Shown one piece after another: positions 35,129-43,271 of a stretch of 64,000 nucleotides of DNA. Below the pieces are notes generated by a model that worked only from the letters and a program-made list of their open reading frames with translations, did not search any database and was not told where the DNA came from. This DNA is from Anaerolineales bacterium (lineage in GTDB: Bacteria > Chloroflexota > Anaerolineae > Anaerolineales > Villigracilaceae). The translations under genes were made by a program, and so were the position numbers. Where the stretch lies: positions 248,001-312,000 of the forward strand of contig JABTUU010000002.1 of NCBI GenBank assembly GCA_015075275.1. The letters run 5' to 3'. Positions within the stretch are counted from its first letter, which is position 1; each line of letters begins with the position of its first letter.

Positions 35129-35476
35129 ATGAGCCACGATTGTATCTTTTGTAAAATCATATCCGGCGAAGTGCCCAGCGCAATTATCTTTCAGGACGAA
35201 CGCGTGACCGCGTTCCGCGATATTAACCCCGCCGCTCCGACGCATATTCTGATCGTGCCAAACAAGCACATCGCCTCCGTAGAAGCGGTGGAAGAAGCGG
35301 ATGAATCGCTGATAGGCTATCTATATCGCGCGGCGAGTCGAATTGCGAGAGAAGAGGGAATTAGCGAAGCGGGCTACCGGCTGATCACAAATACCGGCGC
35401 AAACGCCGGGCAGACAGTGTTCCACTTACATGTCCATTTACTCGGCGGAAAGATGTTAAAACTTACGCTAGATTAA
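35129..35476 (+). CDS. HIT-family (HINT) nucleotide-binding protein
   Basis: A 115-residue histidine-triad hydrolase acting on nucleoside phosphoramidate-type substrates. N-terminal CIFCKIISGEVPSAIIFQDE with the CxxC zinc pair, NPAAPTHILIVPNKHI, and the triad motif QTVFHLHVHLLGGK. Typical length. Good ribosome binding site (CGGAG). Divergent from rseP. Confidence 0.93.
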   Translation: MSHDCIFCKIISGEVPSAIIFQDERVTAFRDINPAAPTHILIVPNKHIASVEAVEEADESLIGYLYRAASRIAREEGISEAGYRLITNTGANAGQTVFHLHVHLLGGKMLKLTLD

Positions 35477-35486
35477 GAGAATCTGG

Positions 35487-36329
35487 CTATTTTCTATGTA
35501 AAGGACTGTCTTTTAATCTGTTCTTTGGCAGGCTGGAACGCCAAGCATAATAGCCGAGCCCGGCGCCTCCCAGCAGGAAGAGCGCGCCAAAGATACCCAA
35601 AATCGGCGAGCGATTCCCGCTCTGTTGCGCCGGTTCATCCGCTGAGACCGTTTTCAGCTGCGCGCCAAAATCAACCGAAGCGCTGTCGCCAGCGCGGACG
35701 GTTAATTCATAGCTTGTGAGCATCGTCGGGTTATACGCGTCGGATGCGGCTGCGCTGACGCTGTATTCGCCCGGCGGGACCTCGGAAAAGCATGTTCGAT
35801 CCGGTTCAAGCGTATCCGGGTCAAATGTGGATACCGTGGTTTTCTGCTCGGAATACGAGCCGTTAATGTTCGTTAAACTGACCGCTCCGCCCTCGATCCC
35901 AAATTCAGTTTCCTGTCGCAACGCATCGCCGTTGACGTCGTTGAACAACAATACGCAAACCTCGGTCGTACCGCTGACCGGGGTCGGGGTTGGCGTGGGA
36001 GGGGGCGGCGTGAGCGTAGGTCCCTGCGTCGGCTCAATAACGATGATCCCGACAACCAGTTGCTGGCCAGGCGTCAACATGCAATCTTTGTCAAGCCGCG
36101 TATTGAGATCGCGCAACTGTTGGACGGTAATCCCATGCAGAAGCGCCACCTGTCCGCAGTTATCGTTTTCGGCGACGATATAAATGATGCGCCCGTCAGG
36201 ACCCGGCGTAGCGGTGACGAACCCTTGCGCGCCCGGGGCGGCATTCGCCGTCGTCGCGGAAAACGCCGCGCCAGCGACAAAGATCAAAAGAAGCAGGAAG
36301 CCGAGGATACGGGTATTTCTATTTTGCAT
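35487..36329 (-). CDS. LysM-domain cell-surface protein with SdrD-B-like domain
   Basis: A 280-residue exported protein. A signal peptide (LGFLLLLIFVAGAAFSATTANAA) is followed by one LysM-like module (IYIVAENDNCGQVALLHGIT, ending TPGQQLVVG), a Thr/Pro linker, and a Cna-B/SdrD-B-type beta domain (VCVLLFNDVNGDALRQETEFG ... FSEVPPGEYSVSAAAS). A C-terminal membrane helix and basic tail complete it. Likely anchored in the membrane with LysM contacting peptidoglycan. A TATAAT seven bases before the ATG suggests a leaderless message. Confidence 0.82.
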   Translation of the reverse strand: MQNRNTRILGFLLLLIFVAGAAFSATTANAAPGAQGFVTATPGPDGRIIYIVAENDNCGQVALLHGITVQQLRDLNTRLDKDCMLTPGQQLVVGIIVIEPTQGPTLTPPPPTPTPTPVSGTTEVCVLLFNDVNGDALRQETEFGIEGGAVSLTNINGSYSEQKTTVSTFDPDTLEPDRTCFSEVPPGEYSVSAAASDAYNPTMLTSYELTVRAGDSASVDFGAQLKTVSADEPAQQSGNRSPILGIFGALFLLGGAGLGYYAWRSSLPKNRLKDSPLHRK

Positions 36330-36336
36330 CGGCAGG

Positions 36337-36364
36337 ATTATATCTTAATGCAGGGGCAACGTAA
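36337..36364 (-). promoter_or_regulatory. Promoter of the LysM gene (leaderless)
   Basis: On the minus strand TTACGT, 16-base spacer, TATAAT (36342-36337). Seven bases separate the -10 box from the ATG at 36329, so the transcript begins at or next to the start codon. Confidence 0.6.
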
Positions 36365-36378
36365 TCCCGCCTCGCGCA

Positions 36379-37392
36379 TCATGCGTTATACCGCTTTCGA
36401 ATCTCCGGCAGAAAATATTCGTCGAAGAAGGCGTCGGCGTCGTACTCAGGCTTCCAATTCCAATCGCTGCGCGCCAGCGCATCGTCCACATCTTGGGGCC
36501 ACGAATCGATAATTCCCTGCCGGCGCCGGCTCGGCTCAAACGTAATCTGCGCGTTCGGGAAGGCTTTCAGCGCCCGTTCGCGGAATTCGCCAGCGGTCAA
36601 TGCAAAAGCGGCGACGTTGTACGTCTGGCGCGTTAACGTTTCGCGCGGCGCATCCATCAACATCAACAGCGACCGAATCGCATCGGGCATTGCCATAAAC
36701 GGAATTTGCGCGTCTTCGCGCACGAAACACGCGTAGGGTTTTCCTTGCGCGGCGGCGTGGAGCATCTCGGGCCCGTAGTCGCTGGTGCCGCCGCTGGGCA
36801 GCGTGAAAGCGGAGATCAAGCCGGGAAACCGAATCGCTCGAAAGTCTAAAAAGCGAGGCGGATTTTCATCTGAATGTTTTTGACCGAAATAGTTGCTGTA
36901 ATACGCGCCGAGTTTTTCGCAATATAATTTATTGCAACCGTACATCGTGTGCGGATCGTTGTATTCGTTTTCCTTAACCCGCCCTGCTGCATATTTCACG
37001 CCTACGCTCTGCATGCCATACGCGGCGATCGAGCTGGGAAAAATAAACTTTACCGATTTTTGATATTTCTCCGACCGATATGCGGCAAGCATGAGCAGCT
37101 GCATTGTGCCTTCTACGTTAATGCGGTGTGCGTCTTCGCCAGACGCTTCCGCTTTCGAGGAGAGCGACGCCGCCAAATGATAGATCTCGTCGAAGTCGTA
37201 ATCATAAAATGTTTTGATCTTATAAATCAGATCGCCTCGCGCATGTTCCGCCGACATGGAGCGGATGCTCTCCGGCAGCGGCGCAAGGTCAGCCGTTGTA
37301 ATGTGATACCCGCCCCGCGCCGCCAGCGTTTGAATCAGCGCCTGCCCGATCTCGCCGCATGCGCCCGTCACCAACACCCTAGTTGCAGTCAT
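36379..37392 (-). CDS. NAD-dependent epimerase/dehydratase, L-threonine 3-dehydrogenase-like SDR
   Basis: An extended SDR of 337 residues. NAD motif VLVTGACGEIGQALIQTLAARG. Catalytic YxxxK in HTMYGCNKLYCEKLG. C-terminal region GIIDSWPQDVDDALARSDWNWKPE closely follows the pattern of SDR-type L-threonine dehydrogenases (xDSWPxxxDDxxARxDWxWK). That would make 2-amino-3-ketobutyrate from threonine. No 2-amino-3-ketobutyrate CoA ligase gene is nearby, so the assignment is by motif only. AAGGAG precedes the ATG at 37392; upstream in-frame codons are ignored. Confidence 0.75.
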   Translation of the reverse strand: MTATRVLVTGACGEIGQALIQTLAARGGYHITTADLAPLPESIRSMSAEHARGDLIYKIKTFYDYDFDEIYHLAASLSSKAEASGEDAHRINVEGTMQLLMLAAYRSEKYQKSVKFIFPSSIAAYGMQSVGVKYAAGRVKENEYNDPHTMYGCNKLYCEKLGAYYSNYFGQKHSDENPPRFLDFRAIRFPGLISAFTLPSGGTSDYGPEMLHAAAQGKPYACFVREDAQIPFMAMPDAIRSLLMLMDAPRETLTRQTYNVAAFALTAGEFRERALKAFPNAQITFEPSRRRQGIIDSWPQDVDDALARSDWNWKPEYDADAFFDEYFLPEIRKRYNA

Positions 37393-37468
37393 ACAATCTC
37401 CTTGTATGCTAAAATCTTGAACAGCGATATTGTACAACACTTAAAAATATTTTCCTTTTTTCTATTCG

Positions 37469-38254
37469 ATGAAAATTCTGCGCTTGTTCTTTTTAGTGGG
37501 ATTCACGCTTACGACGGCATGCCTACCGCTCGACACGATTCCGCTTACTGCAACTCCTGCTCCTACCGAAAGCCCGCTTCCTACTGCGACGATCGTCTGG
37601 TTTCCACCCTCCGCCACGCCCATCCCGCCAATCTCGTTCGCGACGCAAACCGTCGCGCCGCAAATGGATCTCGGCATAGGTGAAACACTCTTCGCCGACG
37701 ACTTCTCCGACGCTGCGCAGTGGGATGTTGCGATATCCGATCAGGGCAGCGTCGCCGTCAGCCGCAACCGCCTCGCCATCGTGGCGCAACCGGGGTTTTA
37801 TCTTGCCAGCCTGCGGCGCAGTTTCATCGCAACAGATTTCTACGCCGAAATTACGGCGCGCGCCAGTCTTTGCCGCGCCCAAGATACTTATGGCGTTCTT
37901 TTCCGCGCAATGGGAAATTCATTCTATCGCTTCGTCCTCTCGTGCAACGGCTTGATCCATGTAGAACGGATCGTAAACGGCGTCAAACTTACTATCGTTG
38001 AAGCGGTCCTCAGCGGCAACGCTCCGCTCGGCGCGCCGGGACAGACAACAATTGGAGTGTGGGCGGCTGGCGCAGAGATGCGCTTCTTCCTCAACAGCCG
38101 CTTCCAATTCAGCGTGATGGATAAAAGTATTCTACAAGGAGGCTTCGGCGTATTCGCGCGTTCGGCGGGCGAAACGCCAACCACGATCACATTCTCCGAT
38201 CTGATCGTGCGCAAAGTTAATTACACCGCGCCGACACAGACTCCCTCGCCTTGA
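37469..38254 (+). CDS. Lipoprotein with laminin-G-like beta-sandwich
   Basis: A 261-residue lipoprotein. The signal peptide ends VGFTLTTAC, followed by a Thr/Pro spacer (LTATPAPTESPLPTATIV). The C-terminal 180 residues form a sandwich domain (TYGVLFRAMGNSFYRFVLSCNG, EMRFFLNSRFQFSVMD, GGFGVFARSAGETPTTITF) of the same architecture as the lipoprotein at 1709-2458. The ligand is unknown. Divergent from the SDR gene. Confidence 0.65.
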   Translation: MKILRLFFLVGFTLTTACLPLDTIPLTATPAPTESPLPTATIVWFPPSATPIPPISFATQTVAPQMDLGIGETLFADDFSDAAQWDVAISDQGSVAVSRNRLAIVAQPGFYLASLRRSFIATDFYAEITARASLCRAQDTYGVLFRAMGNSFYRFVLSCNGLIHVERIVNGVKLTIVEAVLSGNAPLGAPGQTTIGVWAAGAEMRFFLNSRFQFSVMDKSILQGGFGVFARSAGETPTTITFSDLIVRKVNYTAPTQTPSP

Positions 38255-38363
38255 TCAACCGTCTATACGCGCGATTTCGTTACGCCGATTCGGGAGAAAT
38301 CGGATAAGATTCATTCTTACCGACCGATCGCTTGCGCATAACGTTTCACAAGAAAGTATCGTC

Positions 38364-39347
38364 ATGATCGCCGCTTCCGATTTCATCCGCCTTCCTTACA
38401 CCCACGACTTGACCGAGGCTGGGATTGTGTACGCGTTGAGGTCGTTATCTCATATGTATACTCGTATGGGCGGAAATCCCTACGATCGTTTACGGAGAGT
38501 TGTCGCCAGCGCGGCGGTGGAGTTGGCGTTTCGACGCTATCTTTCGGAACAGAACATTCCCTTCGACATAAAAAGCGCGGCTCCATTTACCGATCCAAAT
38601 CGTTACGACGTTGCGTTGGGCGGACGAAGGTGCGATATACAATCGTTCTTTATCTCGCGGCGCGAACAAATCTCTGAGATGAAGCGCAATCCGAGAATTA
38701 TTTTGAGCGCGCCCGCGCTTGTCCCTTCGGAGCGCAACGCGGCGGAGGGATATTTGGGCAGCGACATTTACCTCTTCGCGTTTTTATCCGGTCTCGTCGC
38801 CGCGTCGCGAGAAGATTTGAAGAAAGCCATCGGCGCGGGGCAATCACATTATCTGATCCATGCAATGCCGGACGCATGGATCAGGCCCGCGCAGTGGAAT
38901 CCGCTTGGGGCGCTGGTTTTGAAATCGGAAGGCGAGGAGGCGCTCGCGCTTGAATTGAACGGGCAAGACGAAAAGCGCGAGTTGCATTCGCTAGAAGCGG
39001 CAATCCCGTCGCGCGGACAGATCGAGATTCTTAATGAGTTTTTCTCACTGACGCACTTCCACGCAAAAACGCCGCTCGATTCACAGATCGGCATCCATTG
39101 TTCCCAGCGGAAAGAATCCCACTTCATCAACGCATCGGATTGGAGTAATATTCAAGTTTACGGCATGGAAATTCTCCTCGTCGGTTTTTTGACGCATGAA
39201 GAGTTCGCTCATAAAGCCAGACCTGTGCCAGAAGGAACGCGCGTGTTTCAATATGATAAAACACGGACGAAGAATCTTGCCGTATCTGTCTCCGAACTCA
39301 AGCCGCTCGCTGAGTTATTCGCTCGTATAAAGGAAATGAAACAATGA
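38364..39347 (+). CDS. Unknown protein with a possible PD-(D/E)XK nuclease-like core
   Basis: A 327-residue soluble protein I cannot assign firmly. The first 100 residues resemble a restriction-endonuclease-like core: Glu53 in a helix (AVELAFRRYLSEQNIPFDIK), Asp82 in RYDVALGG, then RRCDIQSF where many nucleases have D-x-K. Here Gln93 stands in place of Lys. The rest (EGYLGSDIYLFAFLSGLVAAS, THEEFAHKARPVPEGTRVFQYD) has no motif I know. Its stop overlaps the start of the S41 peptidase gene by 4 bases (ATGA), implying co-translation. Catalysis is doubtful without the Lys. Confidence 0.45.
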   Translation: MIAASDFIRLPYTHDLTEAGIVYALRSLSHMYTRMGGNPYDRLRRVVASAAVELAFRRYLSEQNIPFDIKSAAPFTDPNRYDVALGGRRCDIQSFFISRREQISEMKRNPRIILSAPALVPSERNAAEGYLGSDIYLFAFLSGLVAASREDLKKAIGAGQSHYLIHAMPDAWIRPAQWNPLGALVLKSEGEEALALELNGQDEKRELHSLEAAIPSRGQIEILNEFFSLTHFHAKTPLDSQIGIHCSQRKESHFINASDWSNIQVYGMEILLVGFLTHEEFAHKARPVPEGTRVFQYDKTRTKNLAVSVSELKPLAELFARIKEMKQ

Positions 39348-40756
39348 AAACAAGCAGAACCGCTTTATGGTCAAAACGAATCGCGTACGGTCTTTTAGTT
39401 TTATCGTTGCTCGCTTGCAATTTCGTAACGCAATTGGTCAATCCAAATCTGCCGACAGCGCCCCCCTCGGTTACCATAACCGCGCCTGTTTCAAACGGAG
39501 CGGCTAACTCTCCCGCGCTCGTTCCAGCATACATTCCACCGGAGTGCGTTTCGATTCCGTCGGCGACTGTCTCGCCGCAACAAATTGCGCCCACGCAAAC
39601 CATCGCGCCGATCGCTGAGATCTCAAAAGACGAACAACTGAAGATCTTCGAGCGCATGACCGACATCATAGACAACGTGTATGTGTATCCCGATTTCAGC
39701 GGAAAAGATTGGAAAGGGATCAAAGCGCAGTATCGAGGCAAGATCGAAGCAAGCTTGTCCGCCGAACAATTTTATGCGGAAATGAACAATATGATCGTCG
39801 AGTTGGGCGACGAACATTCGCACTATCTTTCGCCGCTCGAAGCCGAAGCCTCCGAAGCCGAATTGCGCGGCGAAAATAATTATGTAGGCGTGGGCGTCTA
39901 CTCTCAGCCCAGCGTAGAACGACAAACATTCACGGTGATCTCCACTTTCCCAAATTCGCCGGCGCGTCACGCGGGCATCCAGCCGCACGACAAGATCGTT
40001 GCCGTAGACGGCGTTCCGCTCAAGGTGGATGAATTCTCGGCGAGTCGCGTGCGCGGTCCGCAATGCTCGGTAGTTCGCTTGACCGTGCAGACATTGAACG
40101 AAGCGCCGCGCGACTTGTTGATCTACCGCGCCCCCATCAAAGGCAACCTGACCATCGAAAACCGCCTCGTCCCGACCTCGGACGGGTCCAAGATCGGATA
40201 CATTTTCATCCCTTCATTTTTCGACGAAACCCTACCTCCGCAGATCAAGCAGGCGTTGGAAGATTTCGGCGATCTCGACGGCTTGATCCTCGACTTGCGC
40301 TTGAACAACGGCGGAAGCAGTTCAGTAGTGAACCCGATCTTCGAATGGTTCACCGACGGGCATCTTGGAAAGTTCGTTAGCCGCGACTCGTCGCGTCCGC
40401 TGGATGTGAAAGGCGTATCAATTCACAATTCACAGACCGTCCCGCTTGTAATTATCGTCAGCGAAGATACCATCAGTTACGGCGAAATATTCACCGCTGC
40501 GCTCAAAGATCAAGGCAGGGCAAAAGTGGTCGGCGAGACTAGTTTAGGGAACGTGGAAGTCTTGCACGGCTACGATTTCGACGACGACTCGCAGTTATGG
40601 ATCGCCTCTGAAACTTTCTACTCCGCCACATCCAATACCAACTTTGAAGAGAGCGGTATCGTGCCAGACGTGCAAGCGTACGCCCCGTGGGACACGATCA
40701 CTTTCGAGACCGACCCCTCGGTGAAAGCGGCAGTTGAGTTGTTGGGACACAAATAA
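39344..40756 (+). CDS. S41-family (C-terminal processing) peptidase lipoprotein, catalytic Lys altered
   Basis: A 470-residue lipoprotein with lipobox LVLSLLAC. Order: helical N-domain, a PDZ domain (about 180-265: SPARHAGIQPHDKIVAVDG), then the S41 core (LILDLRLNNGGSSSVVN, VSEDTISYGEIFTAALKDQG, VVGETSLGNVEVLHGYDF). In CtpA enzymes the dyad is Ser in the SASE-type motif and Lys in TxGKG. Here Ser378 is kept but the Lys position is Asn403 (SLGNV). It may use another base, or be a non-proteolytic receptor. Overlaps the upstream gene by 4 bases. Confidence 0.82.
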   Translation: MKTSRTALWSKRIAYGLLVLSLLACNFVTQLVNPNLPTAPPSVTITAPVSNGAANSPALVPAYIPPECVSIPSATVSPQQIAPTQTIAPIAEISKDEQLKIFERMTDIIDNVYVYPDFSGKDWKGIKAQYRGKIEASLSAEQFYAEMNNMIVELGDEHSHYLSPLEAEASEAELRGENNYVGVGVYSQPSVERQTFTVISTFPNSPARHAGIQPHDKIVAVDGVPLKVDEFSASRVRGPQCSVVRLTVQTLNEAPRDLLIYRAPIKGNLTIENRLVPTSDGSKIGYIFIPSFFDETLPPQIKQALEDFGDLDGLILDLRLNNGGSSSVVNPIFEWFTDGHLGKFVSRDSSRPLDVKGVSIHNSQTVPLVIIVSEDTISYGEIFTAALKDQGRAKVVGETSLGNVEVLHGYDFDDDSQLWIASETFYSATSNTNFEESGIVPDVQAYAPWDTITFETDPSVKAAVELLGHK

Positions 40757-40765
40757 AGACATCCG

Positions 40766-40814
40766 CAGATTACGCAGATTTCACAGATTTTTTTCTTTCA
40801 ATCTGCGTAATCTG
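40766..40814. repeat. Palindromic spacer element, CAGATTACGCAGATT family (C)
   Basis: A 15-bp perfect inverted repeat (CAGATTACGCAGATT at 40766-40780, complement at 40800-40814) flanked by further CAGATT-type units on both sides. Placed between the S41 and C39 genes, it may act as a terminator-like hairpin for the S41 gene. Confidence 0.7.
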
Positions 40815-40849
40815 TAAAATCTGCTGATTAAATTTGACTCATCCGTTTC

Positions 40850-40858
40850 TGGTACACT
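40850..40858 (+). promoter_or_regulatory. Extended -10 promoter of the C39-TPR gene (leaderless)
   Basis: TGG-TACACT, an extended -10 element. Seven bases separate it from the ATG at 40866, so the expected transcription start is at or one base before the A of ATG. No ribosome binding site is seen. Confidence 0.6.
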
Positions 40859-40865
40859 TTTTCGC

Positions 40866-42116
40866 ATGACAAAAAGAAATATCGCGTTGAGCGCCGCGGG
40901 GTTAATTCTGCTCGCCATCCTGCTCTATCAAATCCCTGCGATCAACGACCGCTTATCGTGGCGGTTTGATGTCGCGCAAACGTACGTGAAAAATGTTTTG
41001 CGCCCGGTAGGGGCTGCGCCAACGGCGATTCCTCAGCCGACGAAACCCGTCACGCCGACGATTGCAATTCAATCAACTTCAACGGCTGCCCCACAGGATG
41101 CGAGCGGAGTTGTTGCTACGGTTATTCCGCCGACCCCAACGCTGGCGCCGTTGCCCGCGCAGGCGCTCGTCGCCTCGCCTCCGTATGAAAAGCAAACCGC
41201 CAACAATTGCGGTCCCGCCGCGCTTTCGATGATGCTTCACGTCTTCGGCTGGAGCGGAAACCAGAAAGATATTTCGAGCGTGATCAAGCCGGTCAACGGA
41301 GATCGCAACGTCAACCCCGAAGAGATGGCGTTTTGGGTTCGCAATTACGCGGGCTGGTTGCGCGTCGAATATCGCGTGGGCGGCGATCTCGACACGCTCA
41401 AACGCCTGCTCGCCGCAAACTATCCGGTCATCGTCGAAGCTACCACAGCGCTCAATCCCGGTGACAGCGGCTGGCCCGACGACGATCTTTGGGCGGCGCA
41501 TTACCTCTTGCTCACCGGCTACGACGATGCGACGCAAACCTTCACCGCACAAGACACCTATCGCGGACCCGACAAGCAGATTTCCTACGATCAACTCAAA
41601 TCGGAATGGAAGCCGTTCAACTATTTGTACATGATCTTATATCTCCCCGAACAAGAAGATGAGATCAAGACAATCCTCGGTTCAAATTGGGATGCAAACG
41701 CGAATCGCCAGTATGCGCTCGACCTCGCTCAAGCCGCAACAGCCGCCGATCCGAACGACGCGTTCGCATGGTTCAACGTGGGAAGCAACTTCGTCTACTT
41801 TGAACGCTACGACGAAGCCAACGCCGCCTACGACAAAGCGCGCGAGATCGGCTTGCCGCAGCGAATGTTCCGCTATCAATTTGGTCCATTCCTCGCCAAC
41901 TTTCATGCGAATCGCAACGACGACTTGCTCGCGTTGACCAAATATGCGTTACAACGCACGGATATGTCTGAAGAGACATGGCTATGGCGCGGCTGGGCGC
42001 TCTACCGCGCCGGCGATACAAAAGAAGCGATACAATCATGGCGTCGGGCGCTATCCATCCATCCCGGCTACGAAGACGCGCTATACGCGCTAAATTTCGT
42101 CGGAGCGACGCCCTAA
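40866..42116 (+). CDS. C39-like cysteine peptidase with TPR tail
   Basis: A 416-residue membrane-anchored protein. An N-terminal helix (LSAAGLILLAILLYQIPAI) is followed by a Thr/Pro linker. A papain-like C39_2 domain comes next with catalytic Cys115 (QTANNCGPAALSMML), His212 (WAAHYLLLTGYDD) and Asp230 (FTAQDTY). TPR-like helices fill about 285-416 (DAFAWFNVGSNFVYFERYDEA, WRGWALYRAGDTKEAIQSWR). Acts outside the cytoplasm on an unknown peptide. It is followed after 9 bases by the FGE-fold gene. Confidence 0.85.
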   Translation: MTKRNIALSAAGLILLAILLYQIPAINDRLSWRFDVAQTYVKNVLRPVGAAPTAIPQPTKPVTPTIAIQSTSTAAPQDASGVVATVIPPTPTLAPLPAQALVASPPYEKQTANNCGPAALSMMLHVFGWSGNQKDISSVIKPVNGDRNVNPEEMAFWVRNYAGWLRVEYRVGGDLDTLKRLLAANYPVIVEATTALNPGDSGWPDDDLWAAHYLLLTGYDDATQTFTAQDTYRGPDKQISYDQLKSEWKPFNYLYMILYLPEQEDEIKTILGSNWDANANRQYALDLAQAATAADPNDAFAWFNVGSNFVYFERYDEANAAYDKAREIGLPQRMFRYQFGPFLANFHANRNDDLLALTKYALQRTDMSEETWLWRGWALYRAGDTKEAIQSWRRALSIHPGYEDALYALNFVGATP

Positions 42117-42125
42117 CTTCACATC

Positions 42126-42956
42126 ATGAAAAAATTGATCGCGTTTCTTTTCATTCTATCCGCCACCCATTCCAATGCGCAGGCGCAACCAACCTTACGC
42201 GTCTCGCCGATAGACGGCATGCCGCAAGTTTTCATCCCCGCTGGAGTTCTTCACATGGGCGGCTACGACGTGCGCGCCGCGCCGGACGAATTTCCCTCGC
42301 ACGACGTTTCGCTCGGCTCCTATTGGATGGATCAACTCGAAACGACCAACGCAATGTATGCGTTATGCGTCAGCGCCGGCGCATGCGCTCCTCCGCAAGA
42401 CCTCGGCACGGCGCGAAAGCCCAACTACTTCAACGACCCAGCGTTCAAAGATTATCCGGTCGTCTATGTAACCTGGGGACAGGCAAAAGCATACTGCGAA
42501 TGGGCGCAACGAAGACTGCCCACCGAAGCGGAGTGGGAACGCGCCGCGCGCGGCGACGACATGCGCACCTTCCCTTGGGGCGAAGATAAAGCCGACTGGC
42601 GCTTCGCCAACTTCAATATGCTCGTTACAGACACTTCGCGCGTAGGCAGTTACGCGCTGGGAGCCAGCCCATTCGGCGTGTTGGATATGGCGGGCAACGT
42701 CGCCGAGTGGACTAACGATTTCTACAGCGCCGCATATTACGCCGCATCGTCGGCGACTAACCCAACAGGACCCGCCTCAAGTTCCAGTTTGAACCGCGCA
42801 GTGCGCGGCGGCAGTCTGGGCGACGCAGAGATCAACATCCGCGTCTCGAAGCGCTCGTCGGTGCGAGGTTCAAACCTAAACGCCGCGCCCGGCTCGGAAT
42901 CGTATCTCGGTCAATTTTCTCCGCGCATTGGGTTTCGGTGCGTAGAAGACGAATGA
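42126..42956 (+). CDS. FGE-sulfatase-fold protein lacking the catalytic Cys pair
   Basis: A 276-residue exported protein. It has a signal peptide (LIAFLFILSATHSNAQA) and the formylglycine-generating-enzyme fold: FIPAGVLHMGGYD, YVTWGQAKAYCEWAQRRLPTE followed by AEWERAARG, GVLDMAGNVAEWTNDFY, AVRGGSLGD, and a final PRIGFRCVED. True FGE enzymes carry a Cys-x4-Cys pair near RGGS. This protein has none there, so sulfatase activation is unlikely. It is more likely a binding or structural variant of the fold. It follows the C39-TPR gene. Confidence 0.82.
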   Translation: MKKLIAFLFILSATHSNAQAQPTLRVSPIDGMPQVFIPAGVLHMGGYDVRAAPDEFPSHDVSLGSYWMDQLETTNAMYALCVSAGACAPPQDLGTARKPNYFNDPAFKDYPVVYVTWGQAKAYCEWAQRRLPTEAEWERAARGDDMRTFPWGEDKADWRFANFNMLVTDTSRVGSYALGASPFGVLDMAGNVAEWTNDFYSAAYYAASSATNPTGPASSSSLNRAVRGGSLGDAEINIRVSKRSSVRGSNLNAAPGSESYLGQFSPRIGFRCVEDE

Positions 42957-43011
42957 CTCGCAAGATCGTCAATCAAAATTCTCTACGACCTCTTATCGTT
43001 CAATATCTTAA

Positions 43012-43040
43012 TTGACGCTTTTTTTTCAGTGTGGTACACT
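43012..43040 (+). promoter_or_regulatory. Promoter of the SAM riboswitch-metK unit
   Basis: TTGACG (43012-43017), 17-base spacer, TACACT (43035-43040), with TGG before the -10 (extended). The start would be about 43047, 24 bases upstream of the riboswitch. Identical boxes to the promoter at 11508-11536. Confidence 0.85.
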
Positions 43041-43070
43041 GCCCCTACAATTTAATAGCCCCACAAGGCG

Positions 43071-43195
43071 CTCTTATCCAGAGAGGCGGAGGGAACGGCC
43101 CACTGATGCCTCGACAACCTGCCGGCGTACGTTCTCATGAGACAGCCGCCGACAAGGTGCCAATTCCACAGACGGATGTTCTGAGAGATGAGAGG
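43071..43195 (+). ncRNA. SAM-I riboswitch (S-box) of metK
   Basis: All S-box landmarks occur in order: CTCTTATCCAGAGAGGCGGAG (P1/P2), GGAACGGCCC, TGATGCCTCGACAACC, AAGGTGCCAATTCC, ACAGA, and GATGAGAGG closing P1. It is followed by an intrinsic terminator (43215-43249) and then metK. High SAM should favour termination and so lower SAM synthetase expression. Confidence 0.97.
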
Positions 43196-43214
43196 GCTTC
43201 AACGAAATACCCGT

Positions 43215-43249
43215 TTGCCCTTTCTGCTCGTCTGAAAGGGCAATTTTTT
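43215..43249 (+). terminator. SAM riboswitch terminator
   Basis: Stem TTGCCCTTTC / GAAAGGGCAA with a nine-base loop and TTTTTT after it. It would be in competition with the antiterminator formed when SAM is low. Confidence 0.88.
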
Positions 43250-43271
43250 CTTAAAGGAGTAAGAAACAACT

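Noticed and set aside
38364..39347. Type II restriction endonuclease with a partner methylase
   Set aside because: No methylase gene nearby, the Lys of the core is Gln, and the gene is coupled to an exported peptidase instead.
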